DNA of 64,000 bases, from positions 682,001 through 746,000 of the forward strand of contig CBDHCM010000006.1 of NCBI GenBank assembly GCA_965261105.1, given 5' to 3'. The translations under genes and the position numbers were made by a program. The DNA comes from Aldehydirespirator sp965261105 (GTDB taxonomy: Bacteria; Actinomycetota; Acidimicrobiia; Acidimicrobiales; Aldehydirespiratoraceae). This document shows, in pieces, positions 16,068 to 24,821 of this stretch (positions within the stretch are counted from its first letter, which is position 1; each line of letters begins with the position of its first letter). A model generated the notes under the pieces. That model was not told where the DNA came from and did not search any database. It saw only the letters and a program-made list of their open reading frames with translations.

Positions 16068-19000
16068 CTCGGGAGTTGCGGGCTCGTCAGGGGCGGGATC
16101 CTCGCTGGGCTCTTCCGACTCCTCGGACCCGGCCGGGGGCACTGGGGCGAGGTAGCCGACGATCAGCAGCAGGACGCCCACCACGATGAACGACACCACC
16201 CGGCCCAGCGCGGTCAGGTTCCTGAGATCCACCACGAACAGCTTGGCCACCACCACCGCCATCCACGACATGCCCGCCACCCACACCGCTCGGCGGGCCA
16301 TGCGCACGCCGGTGACCATCCCCGACAGGCCGATCACGGCCCACAGGATCGACAGCGACGCCTGCAGTGCCGTGGACTCCCACAGCGCCCCCAGGTTCCA
16401 AGGCACGTCCAGCCAGTGATGCACCGCCCGGGCTGTCTCCGCAGTGGCGAGGATCACCCCCAGCACGAACAGCGTCGGCGACCACCGAGCATCGACCAGA
16501 CCCTGGAACGGATGGTCCCACTGCTGCTCGGCCCGCCTCCTCCAGGCGAGCAACGCCACCAACTGCATCCCAACCAGAACGCCCAGCGGGTTCGCCACGG
16601 GCAGGTACAGCAGCGGCGACGGGTCGCCGTCGGAGAACACGGCCGCACCGAGCACCACCACCGCAAGCACAATCAGCAGCGGGCCGCTGCAGGCCAGCGT
16701 GTAGGTCCGCCAGTGCGTGCCAAACGGCCACGCCGGCCAGCGTCGAGCCGCCATCGGCGCGCCCGCCAGCACCATGGCCGCGGCCGTCGTCACCGCCAGC
16801 GGCCAAACGCCCTCGGCGACCTCGACGATCTGCCAGCGGACCTCCGTCCCCGCGATCACCGTCACCATCCAGAAGCCGGCGGCGTGCAGCCCGGCGGCGA
16901 GCGGAACCGGCCCGCGGCCCGGGCCGGAGGCCGGCGGATCGCCGTGCACGCGGGCGTGCCACCGGGCGGCCAGCCTCCCCAACGCCGGCTCGCGCGGGCG
17001 CAGGCAGCCATAGAACACCGCCAGCGACACCGGCCATGCCGCCCACCCGAAGCGATCGAGGGGGTGGTCCTGGGTGGCGAGCGACACAATCAGCGCGGCC
17101 ACCAGCGCCGGCGGGATCAGCAACCCCAGCGCGTCGAGGCGGGGCCATCGCAGCGGGCCGGCGGCCGCCACCGCGGCCCCCGACGACACCACCACGAACG
17201 CCAGCGACGCCGCCAGCCAGTGCTCGGGGATCTGCGAGCCGATCTCGACCAGGCCGCCGGTCAGCCACCAGGCCGTCCCCCACCCCAACACCAGCCAGCC
17301 CACGGCGGGGTGGATCCCGATCCGCTCCGGCGCCATGAGCATCCGCCGCGCCGGCGAGCCCGTCGTCGCCGGCGTCGTCTCGGGGTGGAAATCGATCCGC
17401 TGAGAGGCCAGGTGCATCCGCCACCCCGACACCAGGCCGGCCACCGACAGCACGGCCGCGGCCAGCAGGAACTCGTTGGCCACCGCCCGCACATCGGGCC
17501 CGTAGGGCAGCGACTCCGGCAGGCGGACCGCGAACCAGGCCCCGGCCAGAGCCTGCAAAACGCCGCCTCCGACGATGGCGAGCAGCCGGCCCCGCCGGCA
17601 GCCGATCCACACCAGCAGAGCACCCTGAGCGGCCCACACCGTGGCCCCGTAGGAGCTGTCGATCGCCAACGGGACCGCGATGGCGACGAACACCGTGCTC
17701 AGGCCGGCGTAAGTGGCTGTGAGCTCGCGGCTCTCGGTGCCCAGGCCGCGCACGACCGCGAGCAGCCCGCCCTGCACCAGCGCCAGAACCAGGGCGCTCA
17801 CGGCCAGCGCGTAGTCGACGTGGCCGACCAGCAGTTGCTGCACGCCGAGCGCGATGAACGGCGTGCCGAACACCAGCGGGTGCATCCACATCTCGTGCGT
17901 CTCGGGGGCGCCGCGCCGCGCCGAGATCGCCGGTATGGACATGTACAGCAGGACCAGCACGGCGATGAGGGGCTGCACCGCCATCCAGTCGTCGGGGTGG
18001 AAGCGAGCCAGCAGCCACCAGGCCGCGATGGCGAAGGTGGACACCAGGCCCAGCAGGTTGAGCTCGGGCCAGGCCTTGAACCACGCCACCGCGACGATGG
18101 CTGCGCTCAAGATGGCGTAGAAGCCGAACAACAGGACGTGATCGTCGGAGCTCGTGTAGGTCAGCACCGGCGCCAGGAACCCGCCGACGGTGGCGAGCAC
18201 GGCGAGGGCGCGGGAGTCCTGCACGACTGACAGCACCACCGCGCCCGCGGTCACCGCCACTACCGCCACCGCCGCCGGAGCGGCCCCGATCACGCCGTGG
18301 ACCGGGTACCCCGCGAACACGGCCACGTGCAGCAGGGCGATCCCGCCGCCCTGCAGGCTCAGCCCGAACGCGGGACGGTTCCGGCGCTGGACCCACCCGA
18401 TCGCCAGCAGCACCGCCGCACCCGCGGCGACCGCGGCGAGGCGGGTCTCGATGGACGACGCCAGCAGATCCTGTCCAGCGGCCTCCGTCAACAGCGTCCC
18501 GGCACCGACCAGCGAGACCAGCACCCCGACTCTCGCCGGCCAGTTGCCGCCGTTGAGCCGGCGGATGACCCGGTCGGTCAGCCATGCGCCGTCGATCCCG
18601 GAGAACCTTGCAGCCTCCGCCGCCGGCCCGTCGGGCTGCGGCCCAGGCTCGGGTCCCGCCGCCGGCGCGGCAGCCGCGGGCGCACCGGGCGCGGCGGGCG
18701 CCGTGTATCCGATGACCAAGAGCAGCACGCCCGTGCCGATGAACGAGACGGCCCGCCCCGGGGCGGTCAGGCTGTTGAGATCGACGGCCAACAGCTTCAC
18801 GAGGACTGCGGCCATCCACCGCCCGCCCCACACCCAGACGGCTCGGCGGCCCGACCGGGCGCCCGCCACCATCGCGGCCACAGCGATCAGCGTCCACAGG
18901 ATCGTGAGCGACGACTGGAAGGCAGTCGAGTCGATCAGCGCCTCGGCGTCCCACGGCACGTCCCGCCAGTGGTGGACGGTGCGGGCCAACTCCATGGTCG

Positions 19001-21704
19001 CCAGCGCGACGCCCCCGGCCGCCACCGGCAGCACCGACACCGGCGGGCCCTCGCCCCCGGCGGGCTCGTCCCGCCCCGAGCGCGCCGCCGCGACCCACAC
19101 GGACCCGACCCACCCCAGCGCGGCGAGCAGCACGACCAGCGGGTTGAGCAGCGGCACATACGGCAGAGGCGACGGATCCCCCGCCGACGCCAGGCAGGCC
19201 ACACCCACCACCACCCCGACGAACAGCAGCGAGGGCCCGGCGCAGGCCGACACGTAGACGCGCCGATGGGCCAGCAGCGGCCATCGCAGCCACCGCCCGC
19301 CCAGCAGAGCCGCGGCCGCGAGCGCGGTGCCCGCCGCGGCCGGGACGACGATCAGCCAGACGCCCTCGGCCGCTCTCTCCGTCTGCCAGGACACCTCCGA
19401 GACCGCCAGCAGCGCCAGCAGCCAGTAGGCCGCGCCGTGAAGGATCCCGGCCAGCATCCGGAACCGGTCGTCCCCGGTCTGCAGGAACCGGTCCTCCCGG
19501 GCCCGCAGGAACCAGTAGAACACGGCGAGCGACACGGGCCAGGCCGCCCAGCCGAAGCGGTCGAGCGGATGCAACTCCTGGCTGATCAGCGAGACCACCG
19601 CCGCCAGCCACAGTGTCGGAGCGATGGCCACGCCAAGGGTGTGAAGGTGGGGCCATCGGAGGCGATCGGCGAACAGCGAGGCCGCGCCGAAGGACAGCAC
19701 CACGAAGCACAACGACACCGCCAGCCGATGCGACGACAGCTGGTAGCCGATCTCGGCGAGCCCGCCCAGGATCCACCAGCCCGATCCCCACACCAGCGCG
19801 AGCCACGGAACGGACACTTCCACGTTGATCCGGCCGCGCAGCCCGTGAACCATGCGGCCCGTCATCAGGCCGGTTCCGGCCAGAACCGCCGCGCCGAGGA
19901 AGAACTCGTTGGCGACCGGCAGCGTGTCCTGCGGGTAGGGGAGGGACTGCAGCAGGTGCCCGAGGAAGGCGATGCCGGCCATCACCTGGAGGACGCCGCC
20001 CACGGCCAACGCCAGCACTCGGGCGCGCCGGCAGCCGATCCACACCAGCAGGCCACCCTGGGCCGCCCACACGACGGCGGTCAGGTGGGCGTCGAAAACC
20101 AGAGGGACCGCGATCACCGCGAACGCGACCCCGAGGCCGATGTAGGACTCCGCCAGCGGGCGGCACTCGCGCCCGAGCCTGTGGGCGACGACCGCCAGCA
20201 CGCTGTGTAGCAGCGCCAGCGCGGCCGCGCTCACAGCCATGCCGTGGTCGGTGTGGCCGACGGCCAGGTACTGGAGGCCGAATCCCAGGAAGGGGGTTCC
20301 GAACACCAGCGGCACCGTCGACGGCCGTCTCAGGTCGGGCGCCTCCCGGATGGCGAACAACACCGGTATGGCCAGGTACAGCACGATCAGCACCGCGATG
20401 AGCGGCTGCACGTCGGCCCACTTGTCCTCGTCGAAGCGCCGCCACAGCCAGAAGGCCGCGATCCCGAATGTGAAGCCGAGGCCCAGCAGGTTGAGCTGGG
20501 GCCAAGTCTTGTGCCAGGCGACTGCGACGATGGCCGCGCTCAGCACCGCATAGAAGCCGAACACCGCGACGTGATCTTCGGGGCTCGTGTAGGTCAGCAC
20601 CGGGGCCAGGAACCCGCCGATGATGCCGAGCACGGCGAGGGGAGGGCTGTCCTGGGCGACGGACAGGAACCCGGCGCCCACCGTCACCGCGAGCACCGCC
20701 ACCGCCGCGGGAGCGGCCGGGAGCACGTCGAAGACCCCGAAGGAGGTGTAGGTCGTGAGATACAGCACGGCCACACCGCCGCCTTGGAGGCTGAGCCCGT
20801 AGATCGGGTTCTTGCGCCGCAGCCGCCAGCCGAGGCCCAGCAGCGCCAGCCCGAACAGCGTCACCGCGATGAGGCGCATCTCGATCGTGAACGTGATGAC
20901 GCCTCGCCGGCTGGCCTCTCGCAGCAGCAGCCCCACCCCGATCAGCGACACCAGCACACCCACCTTGACGGGAGCGTTGCCGGTGGTGATCCACTTCGTG
21001 ACCGCGCTGACGAGCCGCGCGACCGGTTCGAGGGGCTGCCGCGGGGGCGCGCCGCGGCCGGCTGCGCCGGTGTCGGCGTCGTCGGACCATGGCTCGGCTG
21101 CGGTCTCGGGCGGGACCGGCTCCCGAGCACCGGTCGCCTCGGCGCGGGCTGGTGTGGGCTCGGCTGCTACCGGTGTGGGCTCGGCTGGTGTGGAGTCGAC
21201 CGGGTGGGGTGCCCGGGTCGCGGGATCGGGGGGAGCGGGCGTCGCGGGGGCGGGGACATCCACGCGCGCTGCCGCCTGCGGTTCGGCGGCGACCGGCCTG
21301 GGAACCGGTTCAGGCCGGGCAGACACTCCCTGCTCGGTGTCTGGGGTGGTGTCGGTGTCTGGGGTGGTGTCGGTGTCTGGGGTGGTGTCGGTGTCTGGGG
21401 TGGTGTCGGTGCCGGGCTGGGGATCCATGGACTCTTCGGAGTCCTCGAGGCTCGACATCCGGGCGTAGGCCTGCTCGGACCAGGCCTTCATCTCTGTGGC
21501 CCAGGCCCGCAGCTGGGCCAGCCGCGTCTCGGCTTCCCTGAGCCTCTGCCGCTGGTCCCGCACGGCCAGCTCCCGCGTGACCACGAAGCCGAGTAATCCA
21601 CCGACGAAGAATCCGGGCAGCCCGCCGAGCGCTGCTCCGACCGCCGCGCCCATCAGGGTTGCCAGCACGGTCACGACTGGGTTCCGCAAGCTAGCGACCG
21701 TCAT
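16041..21704 (-). CDS. Giant membrane protein with two tandem DUF2339 modules
   Basis: This 1887-aa protein has an N-terminal hydrophobic pair, a coiled segment (about residues 50-85), and a disordered Thr/Asp/Pro/Ala-rich region to about 220. Two long polytopic modules follow. Each opens alike: VKVGVLVSLIGVGLLLREASRRG versus ARVGVLVSLVGAGTLLTEAAGQD. Each continues with YGLSLQGGG or FGLSLQGGG and then GGFLAPVLTYTS. Each module carries well over a dozen membrane segments. DUF2339 proteins are usually a single module, so this is an internal duplication. Function is unknown; the family is thought to be an integral membrane protein possibly linked to the envelope. The gene is monocistronic and convergent with the ankyrin gene. 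Confidence 0.85.
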   Translation of the reverse strand: MTVASLRNPVVTVLATLMGAAVGAALGGLPGFFVGGLLGFVVTRELAVRDQRQRLREAETRLAQLRAWATEMKAWSEQAYARMSSLEDSEESMDPQPGTDTTPDTDTTPDTDTTPDTDTTPDTEQGVSARPEPVPRPVAAEPQAAARVDVPAPATPAPPDPATRAPHPVDSTPAEPTPVAAEPTPARAEATGAREPVPPETAAEPWSDDADTGAAGRGAPPRQPLEPVARLVSAVTKWITTGNAPVKVGVLVSLIGVGLLLREASRRGVITFTIEMRLIAVTLFGLALLGLGWRLRRKNPIYGLSLQGGGVAVLYLTTYTSFGVFDVLPAAPAAVAVLAVTVGAGFLSVAQDSPPLAVLGIIGGFLAPVLTYTSPEDHVAVFGFYAVLSAAIVAVAWHKTWPQLNLLGLGFTFGIAAFWLWRRFDEDKWADVQPLIAVLIVLYLAIPVLFAIREAPDLRRPSTVPLVFGTPFLGFGLQYLAVGHTDHGMAVSAAALALLHSVLAVVAHRLGRECRPLAESYIGLGVAFAVIAVPLVFDAHLTAVVWAAQGGLLVWIGCRRARVLALAVGGVLQVMAGIAFLGHLLQSLPYPQDTLPVANEFFLGAAVLAGTGLMTGRMVHGLRGRINVEVSVPWLALVWGSGWWILGGLAEIGYQLSSHRLAVSLCFVVLSFGAASLFADRLRWPHLHTLGVAIAPTLWLAAVVSLISQELHPLDRFGWAAWPVSLAVFYWFLRAREDRFLQTGDDRFRMLAGILHGAAYWLLALLAVSEVSWQTERAAEGVWLIVVPAAAGTALAAAALLGGRWLRWPLLAHRRVYVSACAGPSLLFVGVVVGVACLASAGDPSPLPYVPLLNPLVVLLAALGWVGSVWVAAARSGRDEPAGGEGPPVSVLPVAAGGVALATMELARTVHHWRDVPWDAEALIDSTAFQSSLTILWTLIAVAAMVAGARSGRRAVWVWGGRWMAAVLVKLLAVDLNSLTAPGRAVSFIGTGVLLLVIGYTAPAAPGAPAAAAPAAGPEPGPQPDGPAAEAARFSGIDGAWLTDRVIRRLNGGNWPARVGVLVSLVGAGTLLTEAAGQDLLASSIETRLAAVAAGAAVLLAIGWVQRRNRPAFGLSLQGGGIALLHVAVFAGYPVHGVIGAAPAAVAVVAVTAGAVVLSVVQDSRALAVLATVGGFLAPVLTYTSSDDHVLLFGFYAILSAAIVAVAWFKAWPELNLLGLVSTFAIAAWWLLARFHPDDWMAVQPLIAVLVLLYMSIPAISARRGAPETHEMWMHPLVFGTPFIALGVQQLLVGHVDYALAVSALVLALVQGGLLAVVRGLGTESRELTATYAGLSTVFVAIAVPLAIDSSYGATVWAAQGALLVWIGCRRGRLLAIVGGGVLQALAGAWFAVRLPESLPYGPDVRAVANEFLLAAAVLSVAGLVSGWRMHLASQRIDFHPETTPATTGSPARRMLMAPERIGIHPAVGWLVLGWGTAWWLTGGLVEIGSQIPEHWLAASLAFVVVSSGAAVAAAGPLRWPRLDALGLLIPPALVAALIVSLATQDHPLDRFGWAAWPVSLAVFYGCLRPREPALGRLAARWHARVHGDPPASGPGRGPVPLAAGLHAAGFWMVTVIAGTEVRWQIVEVAEGVWPLAVTTAAAMVLAGAPMAARRWPAWPFGTHWRTYTLACSGPLLIVLAVVVLGAAVFSDGDPSPLLYLPVANPLGVLVGMQLVALLAWRRRAEQQWDHPFQGLVDARWSPTLFVLGVILATAETARAVHHWLDVPWNLGALWESTALQASLSILWAVIGLSGMVTGVRMARRAVWVAGMSWMAVVVAKLFVVDLRNLTALGRVVSFIVVGVLLLIVGYLAPVPPAGSEESEEPSEDPAPDEPATPEQPAPGGER
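21337..21413. repeat. 18-bp tandem repeat encoding (TPDTDT)n
   Basis: Four near-identical copies of GGTGTCTGGGGTGGTGTC lie in tandem within the disordered N-terminal region of the DUF2339 gene, encoding repeated Thr-Pro-Asp-Thr-Asp-Thr. Copy number is likely variable between strains through slippage, without disturbing the frame. Confidence 0.85.
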
Positions 21705-21798
21705 TTCTCACTGGCACGCCTCCAGCGTTGCAGACCTCACCCCAGCGCCACCAACCAGCCCAGCTCCGGCCGCCGGCCCAACACGCACCAACAGCGCA

Positions 21799-21993
21799 CG
21801 GTCATCTCACCAGTGAGCACCTGCACGAACGCCTCATACTTCTCCACAGGCGACAACAACCGCCTCCCGCGGCGGCCGCTGCGCTTCCGGGGACCTCGAC
21901 ACATCAGTCATCTGACGCTCCTCTCGCAGCGCCATGCTCCCACCCTGATGCTGCGTAATCAGCGACCCAAAACCAGACATGATCCCAGAACCA
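21799..21993 (-). mobile_element. Truncated relic of the IS481/IS3-like element
   Basis: About 195 bases match the right end of the element at 325-1869, corresponding to 1677-1871. They include the first 40 or so codons of its transposase and the terminal repeat (GATCCCAGAA). Substitutions and small changes show it is an older, diverged copy. It ends just ahead of the DNA methyltransferase gene, consistent with transfer of the modification pair by IS activity. Confidence 0.8.
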
Positions 21994-22130
21994 CTACAAG
22001 ATGTACCCGGTTGCCGCTCAGCCGCATCTCTCTGAACTGGCTTCAAGCCACCTGGGGCGAGTGCTGTCCCAGCAGTGTCGCAGCCCTCTCCTATTCTACG
22101 AACACATGTTTGTGCAAAAGGAGGGGCATT

Positions 22131-23555
22131 ATGCCGCGCCGTCATCGTTCAACACTTACAACGGCGAGCGGGGGCACCGTTCGACCGATTTCCCTTCCTG
22201 GGAGCGAGTCGTGGTCTACGGTGGCCGACATGGCCACCGCAGCGCGGCCCCGCACCAACGGCGCGATGAACACGCTCTTGGCAAGGGATGCTCCCGCACA
22301 CGACTGGTACCGCTTCGTCCTGTCGTTTCCGCCTCATCTCGTACGTGACTATGCACAGCGGTTCGGCCTTGGGGCCGACAGCCGTGTTCTCGACCCGTTC
22401 TGCGGCACGGGCACGACCCTCGTCGAGGCGAAGAAGCTCGGAGTGCCTAGCTGCGGCCTCGAAGCGGTGCCCGTGTCCCGGCTCGCAGCCTCCACCAAAG
22501 TTGACTGGACTCCGGATCCTGACAGCTTGCTGCAGCACGCGGAACTCGTGGCGGAGAAGGCTTTCGCGATGCTGGCCGCGGACGGCATCTCCGACGAGCC
22601 TGCGAGTTCGGTCCCTCGGGGAGTCAGGCTCCGGACGCTTGCCTCCGCCAGCGCCAAGCTGCTGCTCAAGGACTCCATCAGCGCTCTGCCGCTTCACAAG
22701 GTGCTGGTATTGCGTGACGCCCTCGACGGCGAGCACGACTCGGCGTTCGCTGACCACGAGCGGCTCGCACTGGCTCGGATCCTGCCGGTGGAAGTCGGCA
22801 ATCTACGCTTCGGACCAGAGGTGGGCGTCGGGACGGTCAAGCACGACGTTCCGGTGGTGTCTGTGTGGCTTGCGCGCGTGCGAGCGATGTGCGCCGACCT
22901 CCGCCAGCTTCGGCCGCTCGTCGCCACCCCAGCCGTTGCCCTCGACGCAGATGCCCGCACGGTCGGCCAACTCCTTGAGCCCAACAGCATCGACGCAGTG
23001 ATCACGTCGCCGCCGTATCCGAACGAGAAGGACTACTCGCGCACGGTGCGCCTCGAATCGGTCCTGCTCGGCTATCTCAGCAGCCGCTCGGACCTTCAGG
23101 TGATGAAAAAAGGCCTGGTACGGTCCAACAGCCGCGGCGTCTACCGCGACGATGAAGACGACTCCTGGGTTCGAGACGACGCCGAGGTTGAGCGCATTGC
23201 CGCCGCGATAGAGGCCCGCCGCATCGAACTCGGCAAGGACTCGGGTTTCGAGCGCATGTACCACCGAGTCACCAAGCTCTACTTCGGGGGGATGGCACGT
23301 CATCTGGCGTCATTGAGCCGCGTGCTCAAGCCTGGCGCCCGTCTCGCGTACGTAGTCGGCGATCAGGCCTCGTATCTGAGAGTGATGATCCGCACCGGAC
23401 AAATCCTGGCCGATATCGCGGCGCGCGCCGGCTACGAAGTGGAGACGATCGACCTGTTTCGCACCCGTCAGGCCACAGCGACCCGCGAGCAACTCCGCGA
23501 GGAAGTACTCGTGCTGCGCTGGCCGGGTGCCGTCGCTGCCCAAAGCCGCCTATGA
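22131..23555 (+). CDS. DNA (amino) methyltransferase of a restriction-modification pair
   Basis: A 474-aa protein with S-adenosylmethionine motif I LDPFCGTGTTLVEAKKLG (about residues 86-103) and catalytic motif IV TSPPYPNEKDYSRT (about 292). About 190 residues lie between them that could hold the target-recognition domain, an order like alpha-class amino-methyltransferases. SPPY fits N4-cytosine or N6-adenine methylation. The ATG at 22131 is preceded by an excellent AAGGAGG, so I reject the longer open frame that would start inside the IS relic. The next gene, 36 bases on, encodes a likely endonuclease, so the pair is probably a type II restriction-modification system. The recognition site is unknown. 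Confidence 0.85.
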   Translation: MPRRHRSTLTTASGGTVRPISLPGSESWSTVADMATAARPRTNGAMNTLLARDAPAHDWYRFVLSFPPHLVRDYAQRFGLGADSRVLDPFCGTGTTLVEAKKLGVPSCGLEAVPVSRLAASTKVDWTPDPDSLLQHAELVAEKAFAMLAADGISDEPASSVPRGVRLRTLASASAKLLLKDSISALPLHKVLVLRDALDGEHDSAFADHERLALARILPVEVGNLRFGPEVGVGTVKHDVPVVSVWLARVRAMCADLRQLRPLVATPAVALDADARTVGQLLEPNSIDAVITSPPYPNEKDYSRTVRLESVLLGYLSSRSDLQVMKKGLVRSNSRGVYRDDEDDSWVRDDAEVERIAAAIEARRIELGKDSGFERMYHRVTKLYFGGMARHLASLSRVLKPGARLAYVVGDQASYLRVMIRTGQILADIAARAGYEVETIDLFRTRQATATREQLREEVLVLRWPGAVAAQSRL

Positions 23556-23591
23556 GGCACACGCAGGCTCGCGCCACAGGACTCGCCTGAC

Positions 23592-24431
23592 ATGCCCGGC
23601 CCCACGACGAACCTGGCACAGCAGATCATCGAGATGCTCTTCGCCGAGCGACACCGCCCAGGTAGTCAAGAAGTGACCTTTACCAGAGACGACTTGATTT
23701 CTGCCGCTGAGACACTAGGCGCAGACCGCCCCAAGAATGTCGGCGACATCGTCTACTCGTTGCGCTACCGGGTGCCGCTTCCCGACTCCATCACACAGAC
23801 CGCACCGCCGGGCCGCGAATGGGCAATCTTCCCCGGCGGCAACGCCGTCTACGCGCTGCGGACCGTGCCCTTCAACCTCATCGAGCCACGACAGGGGCTC
23901 CGAACTATCCGTCTACCCGACGCTACGCCGGGCGTCATAGCCAAGTACTCCCTGTCCGACGAACAGGCGCTGCTGGCCCGGGTCCGTTACAACCGACTGC
24001 TCGATGTGTTCACGGGTCTCGCCTGCTACCCCCTCCAGAGCCATCTGCGCACGAGCATCACCATCACCAGCGCCATCGACGGCACGCCAAGCAGCTCGCA
24101 GGTCGAAACCGACGACCTGTACGTCGGCCTCGACGAGCACGGCGCTCACTACATCCTGCCGGTACAGGCCAAGGGGGGCTCAGACTCGCTAAGCGTGATT
24201 CAGATCTGGCAGGACTTTCGAGTCGCTGAGCAGAAGTTCCCTGACCTGATCTCTCGCCCAGTTGCAGCTCAATTCATGGACCAGAGCGTGATAGCTCTCT
24301 TCGAGTTCCAAGAATCCAACGACCAGATCACTATCGCCCGCGAGCACCACTACAGCCTCGTCCCATCTGAAGAACTTGACTCCGATGAACTGGCTGCCTA
24401 CAGAACGGCAGCACGAAGCGCCACTCGCTGA
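23592..24431 (+). CDS. Probable type II restriction endonuclease
   Basis: A 279-aa soluble protein directly downstream of the methyltransferase. It carries a PD-(D/E)xK-like core: ETDDLYVGLDEHGAHYILPVQAKGGSD, where Asp near residue 173 and the QAK triplet near 190 take the metal-binding and lysine positions, with Gln in place of the usual Asp/Glu. An N-terminal region with DLISAAETLG and DIVYSLRYRV could be a helical DNA-binding part. I infer cleavage at the sequence protected by the upstream enzyme from context and this motif. Confidence 0.7.
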   Translation: MPGPTTNLAQQIIEMLFAERHRPGSQEVTFTRDDLISAAETLGADRPKNVGDIVYSLRYRVPLPDSITQTAPPGREWAIFPGGNAVYALRTVPFNLIEPRQGLRTIRLPDATPGVIAKYSLSDEQALLARVRYNRLLDVFTGLACYPLQSHLRTSITITSAIDGTPSSSQVETDDLYVGLDEHGAHYILPVQAKGGSDSLSVIQIWQDFRVAEQKFPDLISRPVAAQFMDQSVIALFEFQESNDQITIAREHHYSLVPSEELDSDELAAYRTAARSATR

Positions 24432-24624
24432 GGCGAGCGCCGAATCAAGGCCGGGTCGGCCGCATCCAAGAACACGCAGTTGCCGTGCAGCGCCCTGGTG
24501 AGGGTGCCCGACACGGACGTGGACGACGAACCGACAAACGGGTTCCCCATGCGGTGACACGCAGGACTGTCTCCAGAATGGCTTCGTGCGGTCGGAGCGC
24601 TCAATCCCAGCGTGAGTACACGCT
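24432..24624. other. Unresolved stretch between endonuclease gene and aldehyde dehydrogenase relic
   Basis: No intact gene was found here. Minus-strand frames give fragments such as TLTRALHGNCVFLDAADPALIRR that look coding-like but could not be placed in a family. They may be debris of the gene that once followed the interrupted aldehyde dehydrogenase. Confidence 0.4.
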
Positions 24625-24821
24625 GAACGCCCAAGTCCTCGCTCCACTGGTAGGAGTCGAGCAACTCCGCGTGCCAGCGCACCATCTCCACCGGAGCTTC
24701 CAGATGGGGCCGCCCCGGGTGAGCACGATCGGCGCGCCCGCCTCCGCCACCGTGATGGCCCGCATCTCCTCGACGCAGACGACCAGCGCCCCGTGCAACT
24801 GGCGCAGGCAGTGCGATCTAA
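24625..24821 (-). pseudogene. Aldehyde dehydrogenase relic, second fragment
   Basis: The minus strand encodes FRSHCLRQLHGALVVCVEEMRAITVAEAGAPIVLTRGG and then, after a frame break, VEMVRWHAELLDSYQWSEDLG. Both belong to the N-terminal third of NAD(P)-dependent aldehyde dehydrogenases. The piece joins in frame to the fragment at 26460-26657 if the IS1380 element is removed (AF|RSH). The catalytic Cys/Glu part of the enzyme is absent, so the gene was already decaying or has since lost its remainder. Confidence 0.75.

Noticed and set aside
16087..21090. Very long open frame (over 1600 codons) on the minus strand overlapping the DUF2339 gene, and long plus-strand frames over the same region
   Set aside because: The translations are Arg/Pro/Gly-rich and lack domains. 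They are GC-driven shadows of the membrane-protein gene, whose frame shows conserved motifs and membrane segments.
21813..22130. N-terminal extension of the DNA methyltransferase back to 21813
   Set aside because: The extension reads antisense through an IS relic. The ATG at 22131 has a strong AAGGAGG site.
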